From: Thermoleophilia bacterium
GTDB lineage: Bacteria > Actinomycetota > Thermoleophilia > Gaiellales > SKUG01
Reading direction: 5' to 3'
Length of the DNA stretch: 64,000 nucleotides
Assembly: GCA_025964555.1 (NCBI GenBank)
Contig: JAOPYQ010000009.1
Location: 171,255-235,254 of the forward strand
Positions 7,371 to 15,101 of this stretch are shown here, in pieces. The notes beneath the pieces were generated by a model. The model saw nothing but the letters and a program-made list of their open reading frames with translations. It was not told the origin of the DNA and ran no database searches. Position 1 is the first letter of the stretch. Each line of letters begins with the position of its first letter. A program made the translations under genes and the position numbers.

Positions 7371-9047
7371 ATGCTCGAATCCGCCCGGATCCCCTCTGCT
7401 GCAGCTGGCCACGCGCCGACGTCTGCGCGCGGACCCGTCCGGAGCCTCGCGCCGACCGCCGCGACCACGCCCGGGTCAGGGCAGCACCGCCCCGTCACCG
7501 AGCCCTCGCCCGGGCCGGAGAACGTCGGCAACCTCAAGAGCCCCGACTGGGTCAAGGACGCGGTCTTCTACCAGGTGTTCCCGGAGCGCTTCAGGAACGG
7601 TGACGCGTCGAACGACCCCAAGGGCACGGTGCCGTGGGGCACGCCGCCGCAGAACGACCAGTTCTTCATGGGTGGCGACCTCAACGGCGTCACCGAGGGG
7701 CTCGGGCACCTGCAGAAGCTGGGCGTCAACGCGCTGTACCTGAACCCGATCTTCACCTCGCCGTCGAACCACAAGTACGACACGACGGACTTCGCGAACG
7801 TCGACCCCGCGTTCGGCGGCAACAAGGCGTTCGACGAGCTCGTGGACAAGGCGCACGCGGGCGGCGTGAAGCTCGTGCTGGACGGCGTGTTCAACCACAC
7901 CTCCAACGAGCACGTGTGGTTCAACGACGTGAAGGCGAAGGGCAAGGACAGCAAGTTCTGGGACTACTACAACGTCCATCGCTTCCCGATCACGACCTTC
8001 AAGGACGAGAAGGGCGTGCTGCGCTCCAACGACTACGAGGGCTGGGGCAAGGCCGAGTGGGGCGGGCCGTACGCGACGTTGCCGGTGCTCAAGAACACGC
8101 ACCCGGACGTGATGAACGCGCTCGTGACCGGCAAGGATTCGGTGATGCGCACGTGGCTGCGCGACCACAAGATCGACGGGTGGCGCATGGACGTCGCCGA
8201 CGAGGTCGAGCCCGAGGTGTGGCAGGCCGCGCGCAAGGTCGCGAAGGAAGAGAATCCGGACGCGTACATGCTCGGTGAGAACTGGCAGGACGCGTCGAGC
8301 ATGCTCCAGGGCGACCAGTTCGACGGCGTCATGAACTACAAGTTCTTCCAGCAGCCGGCGGTCGAGTTCTTCGGGCAGAAGAAGCTCTCGCCGGATGCGT
8401 TCCTGGATCGTCTCAAGAGCCCGTATGCGCCCGAGGCGAAGCTGGCGATGCTCAACATCCTGGAGAGCCACGACACGCCGCGCTTCATCACGCAGTCGGG
8501 TGGCGACTGGTACCGCGCGCGGCCGGCGGCGATCTTCCAGATGACCTACCAGGGCGCGCCGAGCATCTACTACGGCGCGGAGATCGGCATGGAAGGCGGC
8601 GCCGATCCGGATTCGCGGCGCGCGTTCGACTGGAAGCTCGCCGATGGCGTGCACCCGGTGCGCAAGCTCGACGGCGGCCAGGACGCGAAGGTCTCGCCGC
8701 AGCAGAAGGCCAGCGAGATGTTCGGCCTGTACCAGAAGCTCATCGAGACGCGGAAGGGCTCGGAAGCGCTGCGGCGCGGCGAGTTCCAGCCGCTCGGCAC
8801 GCACAACGACGACCAGACGCTCTCGTACCGGCGCGTCGTGCCGGGCAACGACGCCAAGGACGCGATCGTCGCGCTCAACAACAACGTCGTGAGCCGCGAC
8901 GTGAAGGTGCCGGTCGGCAAGTTCGCGACCGACGGCACCGCGTTCGTGGATGCGCTGTCCGGCGCCAAGTACCTGGTCAAGGGCGGCGAGCTCCAGCTCG
9001 ACGACCTCGACGGCAACTGGGGCGCCGTCCTGCTTCGCGAGGGGTAG
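7371..9047 (+). CDS. glycoside hydrolase family 13 alpha-amylase
   Basis: The product is 558 aa from this ATG (GGGGGA upstream). It hydrolyses alpha-glucosidic bonds of starch-like glucans or maltodextrins. The GH13 barrel is complete: DGVFNHT (D171), GWRMDVADE with nucleophile D274, LGENWQD with acid/base E303, and ESHDTPR with D368. The architecture resembles neopullulanase or cyclomaltodextrinase-type enzymes. A C-terminal beta domain ends the protein. The N-terminal 45 residues are low in structure and carry no clear signal peptide; the frame is open to 7278, so the true start and location are uncertain. It faces the cupredoxin gene across 223 bases. Confidence 0.9.
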   Translation: MLESARIPSAAAGHAPTSARGPVRSLAPTAATTPGSGQHRPVTEPSPGPENVGNLKSPDWVKDAVFYQVFPERFRNGDASNDPKGTVPWGTPPQNDQFFMGGDLNGVTEGLGHLQKLGVNALYLNPIFTSPSNHKYDTTDFANVDPAFGGNKAFDELVDKAHAGGVKLVLDGVFNHTSNEHVWFNDVKAKGKDSKFWDYYNVHRFPITTFKDEKGVLRSNDYEGWGKAEWGGPYATLPVLKNTHPDVMNALVTGKDSVMRTWLRDHKIDGWRMDVADEVEPEVWQAARKVAKEENPDAYMLGENWQDASSMLQGDQFDGVMNYKFFQQPAVEFFGQKKLSPDAFLDRLKSPYAPEAKLAMLNILESHDTPRFITQSGGDWYRARPAAIFQMTYQGAPSIYYGAEIGMEGGADPDSRRAFDWKLADGVHPVRKLDGGQDAKVSPQQKASEMFGLYQKLIETRKGSEALRRGEFQPLGTHNDDQTLSYRRVVPGNDAKDAIVALNNNVVSRDVKVPVGKFATDGTAFVDALSGAKYLVKGGELQLDDLDGNWGAVLLREG

Positions 9048-9409
9048 TCGCGGGGGCGGGTGCGCGAGCGGTAGCGCGGCGTCGGCGCGAGGTCGGGGCG
9101 AAGCGCCTTCCCCGCGCGGAGCGCGGCGTGCATTCGTACCGGTGGGCGGTACGTTCGGCTCACTGGATGCGTGACTGCCCCGGCTGTGTCGACATCCGTT
9201 CCGATGCAGCGGTACGTTCTGCACTGAAGTTGCCCTCCGCGGGGGCGTGCGCGGCCCCGACATCGGATCCGATCGTTGTCGTGCGAGACACGATCGGATC
9301 ACGTCTGGCATCGCGTGCGAACATCGGATCCGAGCGTTGCGATTTTGGCTACGATCGGACCCGATGATGCGCCACCGAGCCCCGGACCGCGGTCGGTAGG
9401 CTGCGATCC
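9048..9409. repeat. 362-base intergenic region with 61-63 bp spaced repeats
   Basis: There is no convincing gene here. GCGGTACGTTC occurs at 9146 and 9209. A 19-base block (ACATCGGATCCGA, then T or G, then CGTTG) occurs at 9260 and 9321, each followed 30 bases later by ACGATCGGA (9290 and 9351). Within the first unit GATCCGATCGT (9266-9276) and ACGATCGGATC (9290-9300) form an 11-pair hairpin that continues by three pairs past a bulge. The region precedes the TerB-like gene at 9410 and is probably its regulatory DNA. Confidence 0.55.
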
Positions 9410-10015
9410 GTGCCCGCCGACACCTCCGTACTCGAACTGATCCGCCCCGCCGTCGTCGAGACGCTCGACGGCACGTGGGTGTGCGATCCGCCGCGACTGC
9501 CGATCCTGGCGGGCGAGGATCTCGCGGGCGCGTACGTGCGGATCGTCGACCACCTCGCAACGGGCGGCTACGGCACCTACCCGGACCCGGCTGCCGGCGA
9601 CGGCGTGCCGAACGGCCGCGAGCCGATGATCGTCTACCACGCGCACGGTCAGCCGATCTGGCGCGAGACGCACGAGTTCCACGAGCTGTACCTGCACCTG
9701 CTGTGCGCGATGGCGCAGGCCGACGGCGACGTGTCGAGCTCGGAGTTCGCGCTCGCGATGACGACCGCCACGCGCCTCGCAGACCGCAACTCGATCCGCG
9801 AAGCGCGCTACCACGCACTGGTCGCGTGGCGCCTGCGCCTGCAGGACGCGACCGATCCCTACGTGTCACTGCTGCGTCGCCATGACCGCGCCGACGCGGT
9901 GCACGTGTGGCGCACACTCAGCGACCTGGCCTGGGTGGACGGCTACTGCCATCCCGGCGAGGCACGCATGCTCGCGCAGGTGGAAGCGGTGCTCGAGATC
10001 ACCGACGCGGACTGA
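9410..10015 (+). CDS. TerB-like helical protein, paralogue of 13621-14295
   Basis: The product is 201 aa. Two segments carry the TerB signature of hydrophobic helices around an A-D-G core: LLCAMAQADGDVSSSEF (about residues 104-120) and LSDLAWVDGYCHPGEARML (about 169-187). TerB-like domains are helical, sometimes metal-binding, modules of tellurite-resistance and other stress systems, with no enzymatic role proven. The N-terminal 90 residues (AGEDLAGAYVRIVDHLATGG then YGTYPDPAAGDG) are shared with the paralogue at 13621, so the whole protein was duplicated. It is soluble. The TerB assignment is by motif only. Confidence 0.6.
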   Translation: MPADTSVLELIRPAVVETLDGTWVCDPPRLPILAGEDLAGAYVRIVDHLATGGYGTYPDPAAGDGVPNGREPMIVYHAHGQPIWRETHEFHELYLHLLCAMAQADGDVSSSEFALAMTTATRLADRNSIREARYHALVAWRLRLQDATDPYVSLLRRHDRADAVHVWRTLSDLAWVDGYCHPGEARMLAQVEAVLEITDAD

Positions 10016-10036
10016 CGGCGCCAGTCGAACGTCGAC

Positions 10037-10318
10037 CTACTCCAGCTCGAGCTCGTCCAGGTTCTCCATGATCTGGTCGAGACCCGGGATCCCGGTAGGT
10101 GCGTCGTTGAGCGAGGTCTCGCCGGTGAGCAGCTGGTCGAGGGTCTCGAGGCGCTCGGTCATCGGCACGACCTCCTCGGACTCGATCTCTTCCAGGTCGA
10201 CTTCGATGAGCGCTTCGAGCTCTTCGGCGATCGCCTGCAGGTGCGCGGCGCGCGAGCGGATCGCGTTGACCGCTTCCTCGAGCTGGGCGACTTCGGCGGG
10301 GGTTGCGTCGGACGTCAT
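10037..10318 (-). CDS. small acidic coiled-coil protein
   Basis: A 93-aa acidic protein from the ATG at 10318 (a GTG at 10336 is an alternative). A helical segment (VAQLEEAVNAIRSRAAHL and the Glu-rich stretch after it) could form a coiled coil, and a flexible tail follows (APTGIPGLDQIMENLDELEL). I do not recognise the family. It is convergent with the TerB-like gene and downstream of the HD gene in the same direction, so it may be co-transcribed with the latter. Confidence 0.6.
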   Translation of the reverse strand: MTSDATPAEVAQLEEAVNAIRSRAAHLQAIAEELEALIEVDLEEIESEEVVPMTERLETLDQLLTGETSLNDAPTGIPGLDQIMENLDELELE

Positions 10319-10365
10319 GGTCCCGATGTTGTCCACAGCCCGGACGGACTAAACGGCGCGCAGGG

Positions 10366-11067
10366 TCAACGCTCCGGGTACGGCTCGCCCTCGGGCAGCA
10401 GGCCGCCGTCGGTCGCGAAGATCTCCTCCACCACGCGCACGAACTCGTCCAGGTGCGCCTGCGCGAGCGGCTGGTCGTCGAGCTCGCTTCGGTGACTCGC
10501 GAGCGCGCGCGCGAGGTTCGAATACCACCAACGCTGCTTCTGCGCCGTGTAGGCGACCGGTTCGAGCTCGCCGTCGATGGTCTTGCGGAACCGCTCCCAG
10601 CGCTGCTGCGGATCGAGCATGAGGATCGTTCGCGCGTTGTGGAGCTTGTCCGCGATGGTGACCAGGAGGCCGTCCCCCTCGAGCGTGTGCAGCTTGTCGA
10701 GCTTGGACTGCTTGCGCACCGCGAAGTGCGGCTTGCCGTCCTCGTCCGCGTCCTCGCCGGGCGCCAGGTCGACGTCCTCGGTCGCGGCCGCGACGGCATG
10801 GGCCACGCGCTCACCGAACGTGTCGCGGATGTAGGCGCGCACCGCGTCGCGACGCTCGGCCGGCTCGACGTCCTCGACCGTGTCGTGCAGCAGCGCGGCG
10901 ATCGCGGCGTCCTCGGAGCCGCCCATCTCGAGCACCAGCCCGGCGACGCCCATCAGGTGCGACAGGTAGGGAATCCCGTCCGGGCCCTTGCGCAGCTGGT
11001 CGCGGTGCAGGTCGTGCGTGTACTGGAACGCGTGGTCGAAGCGCTCGGTCAGGGTCGTGCGCGTCAT
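10366..11067 (-). CDS. HD-domain phosphohydrolase, RelA/SpoT hydrolase-like
   Basis: A 233-aa protein with the HD fold of the (p)ppGpp hydrolase family. PYLSHLMGVAGLVLEMGG supplies the first His, AALLHDTVEDV the metal-binding HD pair, and ITIADKLHNARTIL the last Asp with the LHN signature typical of RelA/SpoT and Mesh1-like enzymes. There is no synthetase or TGS domain, so it would be a small alarmone-type or nucleotide phosphohydrolase. The ATG at 11067 lies 16 bases from the divergent DUF429 start. Fold and metal site are confident; the substrate is inferred. Confidence 0.85.
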   Translation of the reverse strand: MTRTTLTERFDHAFQYTHDLHRDQLRKGPDGIPYLSHLMGVAGLVLEMGGSEDAAIAALLHDTVEDVEPAERRDAVRAYIRDTFGERVAHAVAAATEDVDLAPGEDADEDGKPHFAVRKQSKLDKLHTLEGDGLLVTIADKLHNARTILMLDPQQRWERFRKTIDGELEPVAYTAQKQRWWYSNLARALASHRSELDDQPLAQAHLDEFVRVVEEIFATDGGLLPEGEPYPER

Positions 11068-11094
11068 GGCGAGGTTCCTATCATGCAACCCCGT

Positions 11095-11877
11095 ATGCCC
11101 GATCAGCCTTCCTCCACGCGCCCGCTCGTGACGATCGGCGTCGACCTCGCCACCGCGCCCGCGGCAACCGGCCTGTGCGTGCTCGACGTCCCCACGATGC
11201 GCGCGACGATCGTCCCCACCCCCGCCGAACGCACCATCACGGCGATCGCCGAGCTCGCCGCGCACTGGTGGGCCGAGACGGGCGGGCGCCTGCGCATCGG
11301 GATCGACGCACCGTTCGGCTGGCCTGCCGGATGGGTGGAGCTGCTCACGCGCGCGCGGGAGTTGGGAGACGTCCAGGCGGGCGTGTCGGCGCAGGATGGC
11401 TCGCATGCCATCGCCCAGCCGCTGCGCTGGCGCCTCACCGACGTCGAGCTGAGTGCGTGGTCGCACCGCGCGCTGCGGCCGATGACCCCGTCGATGGATC
11501 GCCTCGCCGCGACGACCGTGCGCTGCGTCGACCTGGCACACCTGCGCGATGCGGGGATCCCGGTGGCGCGCGATGGCGCCCTGGCGGACGGGACGCCGAG
11601 CGCCGCATTCGAGGTGTACCCGACGGCGTCGCTGTTCGCGTGGGGGCTCGTCGCGAAGGGCGGGCGGCGCGAAGCGCGATCGCGGTTCCTGTCGGAGGTG
11701 TCGCAGCGCATCGAGGCGCCGGGACTCGGCGCCAGCCACGAGCACGATGTGGACTCGCTCATCGCCGCGCTCACGGTGGCAGGGTCGATGCGCGCGATGC
11801 GACCGGAGGACGGCGATCCGCGCGTGCTCGCGATCGAGGGCGTGATGCACGTGCCCGAGGACCCCGCGAGCGGGTAG
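11095..11877 (+). CDS. DUF429 family RNase H-like protein
   Basis: The product is 260 aa (an ATG at 11083 adds four residues). DUF429 proteins are predicted RNase H-fold nucleases. IGVDLATAPAATGLCVLD carries the first acidic residue of the fold, LRIGIDAPFGWP the second strand and Asp, EVYPTAS the next, and HEHDVDSLIAALTVA the C-terminal acidic pair. There is no signal peptide. It is divergent from the HD gene with a very short gap, so the two promoters must overlap. Activity and substrate have not been settled for this family. Confidence 0.8.
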   Translation: MPDQPSSTRPLVTIGVDLATAPAATGLCVLDVPTMRATIVPTPAERTITAIAELAAHWWAETGGRLRIGIDAPFGWPAGWVELLTRARELGDVQAGVSAQDGSHAIAQPLRWRLTDVELSAWSHRALRPMTPSMDRLAATTVRCVDLAHLRDAGIPVARDGALADGTPSAAFEVYPTASLFAWGLVAKGGRREARSRFLSEVSQRIEAPGLGASHEHDVDSLIAALTVAGSMRAMRPEDGDPRVLAIEGVMHVPEDPASG

Positions 11878-11973
11878 TGCATCGATACCGTCCGATGCCC
11901 CCGCTACCGTTCCAGAAGCACCACATGCTCCGGGTCCCACAAGGGGGCCCCCGACGGGAAGTAGTAGACGAAG

Positions 11974-12540
11974 ATGACGACGATGACCGATCTGGACCAG
12001 GCCTTCGCGGCGGCAACGCCCTCGAGCGAGGTTCCGGCCGCCGAGACCGAGGCGCCCAAGGGGCTGCTTCCGGCTGGCAACTACGAGGGCGTCGTCACCA
12101 GCGCCGAGGTTCGCTCCGGCTTCCGCCCGTGGGTCGACCAGGAGCTCTCGCTGCGCCTGACCGTGGCCGGTGGCGAGAACGACGGCCGCACGACGTTCTG
12201 CGACATCGAGATCGCGCCGCTCAAGGGCCGCGACGGTGGGATCAGCGAAGGCAAGCTGCGCTACGTGAAGTGGCAGATCACCGACGTGCTCGGCTACGAC
12301 GGCACGCTCAGCGAGCTGGAGAAGGCAACCGACGGCTTCATCGGCACCAAGCTCTCGTTCGAGCAGAAGGTGACCCCGTCGCTCAAGGTGAACCCGAACA
12401 CGGGCAAGCCGTACGAGAACCGCGAGGTCACGCTCAAGCAGAGCCTCGGCCGCGTGGACGTCGCTGCCGCAGCGGTGAACACCTCCGACTTCTACCCGGT
12501 GAACACGCCGACGGCCGAGGACGACGACATTCCGTTCTAG
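11974..12540 (+). CDS. DUF669/SSB-like protein with acidic DDDIPF tip
   Basis: A 188-aa protein. LLPAGNYEGVVTSAEV opens a domain with alternating strands (LSLRLTVAGGENDGRTTFCD) like the DUF669 single-strand DNA-binding family known mainly from phages. The C-terminus is EDDDIPF, the acidic tip by which bacterial SSB proteins recruit repair and replication partners. A flexible stretch (residues 160-180) separates domain and tip, as in SSB. The match of both ends makes a DNA metabolism role likely, although a canonical OB-fold SSB signature is not clear. The start codon is one of two close ATGs (11974, 11986). No phage genes surround it. Confidence 0.7.
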   Translation: MTTMTDLDQAFAAATPSSEVPAAETEAPKGLLPAGNYEGVVTSAEVRSGFRPWVDQELSLRLTVAGGENDGRTTFCDIEIAPLKGRDGGISEGKLRYVKWQITDVLGYDGTLSELEKATDGFIGTKLSFEQKVTPSLKVNPNTGKPYENREVTLKQSLGRVDVAAAAVNTSDFYPVNTPTAEDDDIPF

Positions 12541-12576
12541 GACGTCCGCGCACCTGCGCAGACGAAGTGGTACCCC

Positions 12577-12627
12577 GCGAAGCTCGCACTCGGTGCGGGC
12601 TTCGCATCTTCTTCGTGACGAAGATGC
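12577..12627. terminator. double hairpin after the SSB-like gene
   Basis: First, GCGAAGC / GCTTCGC plus CGCAC / GTGCG around TCG (12577-12605). Second, GCATCTTC / GAAGATGC around eight bases (12604-12627). The two share bases 12604-12605, so they are alternative or stacked. They probably end transcription from 11974. Confidence 0.6.
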
Positions 12628-12716
12628 GACGCATCCGGCACGATGCGCGCGCATTGCGTGACACCCGCTCCGAGATCGTTGCTCCAGACACCGAGCCTCG
12701 AACCCAGGAGCTGATC

Positions 12717-13637
12717 ATGCAGACCGCCGACGTCATCGCGTTCCCGTCCCCCACCACCGTCGATCTCGAGGAGGTCCACGTCAGGGCGGCGACGATGGAC
12801 TTCCTCGCCGAACTCGTGGAGGCGGTGGACACCGACGGTTTCGTCGCAATCGACGCGGGCCTCGCGGAGGAGCTGCGCTCGCTGGCCGACGTGCTGCTGC
12901 AGCTCGCCGACGCCGAGGCGGACGCCGGGTCGGGACCCGACGCAAGCGCGTATGCAACGGTGGGACTGCGCACGCAGCTCGCGCGTTCGGCGGACCTGAT
13001 CCGACGGGCGGCAGTGCCGATCTGTCACTCGAGCGCGCGCCGGATGTTCGGGGGCGCGCTCTACGAGCGTGTGCATCCCGTGGTGATGGTGCTCGGCGAG
13101 CTGAGCACGCTGGCGTACGAGCGCAGCCTCGACGCTCATCCCGCGGCGCTCATCGAGGAGATGCCGATCCGACGATTCGGGCGCGTGGCCGCGCAGGCCT
13201 ATGACTGGGCGCAGTGGAGCGCGGATGCGCCGCCGCACCTGCGGGCAGTGCTCGTCGACGCGCTCGAGGCGGCAGCCGCGCGGGCACGCGAATACCGGGT
13301 GGTCGACGGTGACGAGCTCGCGCCGGTCGATGCGGCGCCGCTCATGGATGCACTCGAGACTCTGCTCGATGAATGGCTCGCCTGCATGCCCGGTGACGTG
13401 CTCGCCGAGTTCGCCGCCGAGCGCGACCCGGATCCGCTGTTCGGCGACTGCTTCGACATCGGCGTGGCGTGCTCGATCGCGCGCCGGCTCATCGTCGCAA
13501 CCGGCGCCGCGCTGCCGGACACCGCGGATATCGACGTGTGGCTCAACACAACCTCCAGCCTTGCGTCGGGACGGCCGGAATCCCTCAAGCACGCGCCCGA
13601 TTCGGCCGATCGTGGAAGCAATGTGCCCGCCCCCTGA
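12717..13637 (+). CDS. hypothetical helical protein, 306 aa
   Basis: The start ATG has AGGAG six bases upstream, which fixes it. The protein is helical and soluble, with acidic repeats near residues 15-60 (MDFLAELVEAVDTDGFVAID then ELRSLADVLLQLADAEAD), and a middle part with Trp and Tyr (AAQAYDWAQWSADAPP). I do not recognise a family. Its 3' end overlaps the start of the TerB-like gene at 13621 by 17 bases, and that gene overlaps 14292 by four, so the three form a translationally coupled operon. It is probably a partner of the TerB-like protein. Confidence 0.7.
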   Translation: MQTADVIAFPSPTTVDLEEVHVRAATMDFLAELVEAVDTDGFVAIDAGLAEELRSLADVLLQLADAEADAGSGPDASAYATVGLRTQLARSADLIRRAAVPICHSSARRMFGGALYERVHPVVMVLGELSTLAYERSLDAHPAALIEEMPIRRFGRVAAQAYDWAQWSADAPPHLRAVLVDALEAAAARAREYRVVDGDELAPVDAAPLMDALETLLDEWLACMPGDVLAEFAAERDPDPLFGDCFDIGVACSIARRLIVATGAALPDTADIDVWLNTTSSLASGRPESLKHAPDSADRGSNVPAP

Positions 13638-14295
13638 GTTCAGGTTCGATCCGAACGTCGATTCGATCCTGCCCGTCGATGAAGCCTGGCTCGTCGATCC
13701 GCGCATCCTCGTCAAACGCATCGATCCGGCGGGCTCGCTCCCCTTCGTGAACGCATACCTGGCAGCGGTCGACGAACTCGCTGCGCGCGGCTACGGCTGC
13801 ATCCCCGACCCGCGGGCCGGCGATGGCGCGCCGCGCAGCCTCGTGGCGACCTGCATCGTGTACCAGGCGACCGATGACGGACCGCTCAGGGTCGCCGCCG
13901 AGTCACGCGAGCTGCACCTGCGCCTGGTCTGCACCATGGCGCGCACCGACGGCGCGTTCGTCGGGTCGGAGTTGGCCGTCGCGCTCGAGGTCGCAGACCG
14001 ACTTGCAGGTCCGAACGTGGATGCACGACTGCGCTTTCGGGCGCTCGTTCGCGAGCTGTTCATGAACCCCGCCGAGGCGCGCGACCCGCTCGCACAGCTC
14101 GCCGAGCTGCCGCGACCACAGGCTCTCGACATCCTCGAGACACTCACCGCGATGGCGCAGGCTGACGGATTCCTGCGCCTCGCCGAGCAGCGGATGCTCG
14201 AGCGCGTGCACGAGGTGCTCGAACTTCCGGTGCCGATGGCGGATGCGAACATGGCGCCGAGCGTGGTTCGGTACGTGCAGCCCGACGCGGCATGA
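13621..14295 (+). CDS. TerB-like helical protein, paralogue of 9410-10015
   Basis: The product is 224 aa. It matches the protein at 9410 over its length: the NAYLAAVDELAARGYGCIPD segment, the DPRAGDGAP block, then two A-D-G motifs, LVCTMARTDGAFVGSE (about 102-117) and TAMAQADGFLRLAEQRML (about 176-193). The spacing of the two TerB-like motifs is preserved although identity is modest, so the duplication is old. It is the middle gene of the 12717-14861 operon. Function is unknown; a stress-related scaffold is an inference from the domain type. Confidence 0.6.
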   Translation: MCPPPEFRFDPNVDSILPVDEAWLVDPRILVKRIDPAGSLPFVNAYLAAVDELAARGYGCIPDPRAGDGAPRSLVATCIVYQATDDGPLRVAAESRELHLRLVCTMARTDGAFVGSELAVALEVADRLAGPNVDARLRFRALVRELFMNPAEARDPLAQLAELPRPQALDILETLTAMAQADGFLRLAEQRMLERVHEVLELPVPMADANMAPSVVRYVQPDAA

Positions 14296-14861
14296 CCCAG
14301 CGCGTCCACTACATCGCCGGCGCATCCGGCGTCGGCACGAGCACCAACGCGCGCGAGCTGCATCAGGAGTGGTCGAGCGAGCCTGACGCGCGCCCGGTAT
14401 GCGTGATCGCCACCGACGTCGTGCGTGCCCAACTGCGCGCCGTGGTCGAGCGCGACGCGCACCCCGACCTGTGGGGCGAGAGCTTCAACCTCCCGGCGAG
14501 CGACGGCGACACCGTTCGTGACGGCGTGTCGATCGATGCGTTCCTGCGTCAGTGCGCGCCGATCATGCGCGCCGTCGAAGCCGGGGTCGAGTACGCGCTC
14601 ACCGAAGGATGGGACGTGATCGTCGAAGGCGTGCACCTGGTCCCGGACCTGGTCGAGCTCGCAGCGGGCGACGCCCTGGACGTCACCTTCGAACTCATCG
14701 TCGTTCCCGATGCCGACGAGCACGTCGCGCGCTTCCGCTCACGCGACGTCGCTTCTAACGGCGGCCGGTCCGCATCGCACTACGAGGCGAACCTCGATCG
14801 GGTCCGCGCGATCCAGGACGAGCTCGTGGAACGCTGGCAGGCACTCGAATCAGGCGCCTGA
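14292..14861 (+). CDS. P-loop kinase-like protein with altered Walker A
   Basis: A 189-aa protein shaped like small P-loop kinases such as 2-phosphoglycerate kinase. The N-terminus IAGASGVGTSTNA is at the Walker A position, but the invariant lysine of GxxGxGK(S/T) is replaced by threonine. ATDVVRAQLR, the segment IVEGVHLVPDLVEL, and a DEHVARFRSRD arginine-rich lid follow in the kinase order. It begins inside the stop of the preceding TerB-like gene (ATGA). It may be a non-catalytic nucleotide sensor or a kinase with a displaced lysine. The family assignment is moderate. Confidence 0.65.
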   Translation: MTQRVHYIAGASGVGTSTNARELHQEWSSEPDARPVCVIATDVVRAQLRAVVERDAHPDLWGESFNLPASDGDTVRDGVSIDAFLRQCAPIMRAVEAGVEYALTEGWDVIVEGVHLVPDLVELAAGDALDVTFELIVVPDADEHVARFRSRDVASNGGRSASHYEANLDRVRAIQDELVERWQALESGA

Positions 14862-14927
14862 CCCATCCGGAAATCCGCTCGGAGCGACGATATGCGGCCA
14901 TGGTCGTGACCGCCCCCTTGCGAGCCT

Positions 14928-14946
14928 CAGTAGCGATCGACTACTG
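14928..14946. terminator. hairpin between convergent genes
   Basis: CAGTAG and CTACTG pair around CGATCGA, with TCCTCCC after it. It is the only clear structure in the 240 bases between the genes ending at 14861 and 15102; no gene was found there. Confidence 0.45.
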
Positions 14947-15101
14947 TCCTCCCTGCAACGAGTACGGAGCGCGACTAGGTCGAAGCTTCTCCGGACGGCT
15001 GTACCAGCGATGGGAACGTCAGTCGGGGGGGTGGACGAAAGCGCAACCGGCTCGTTGAATCTTCTTCCGGGGCGATGTCGCCATGCCGGGCGGTGCCGAG
15101 C

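Noticed and set aside
7476..9917. An 813-codon minus-strand frame over the amylase and TerB-like genes
   Set aside because: The amylase active-site motifs are on the plus strand; this frame is low in complexity and Arg/His-rich.
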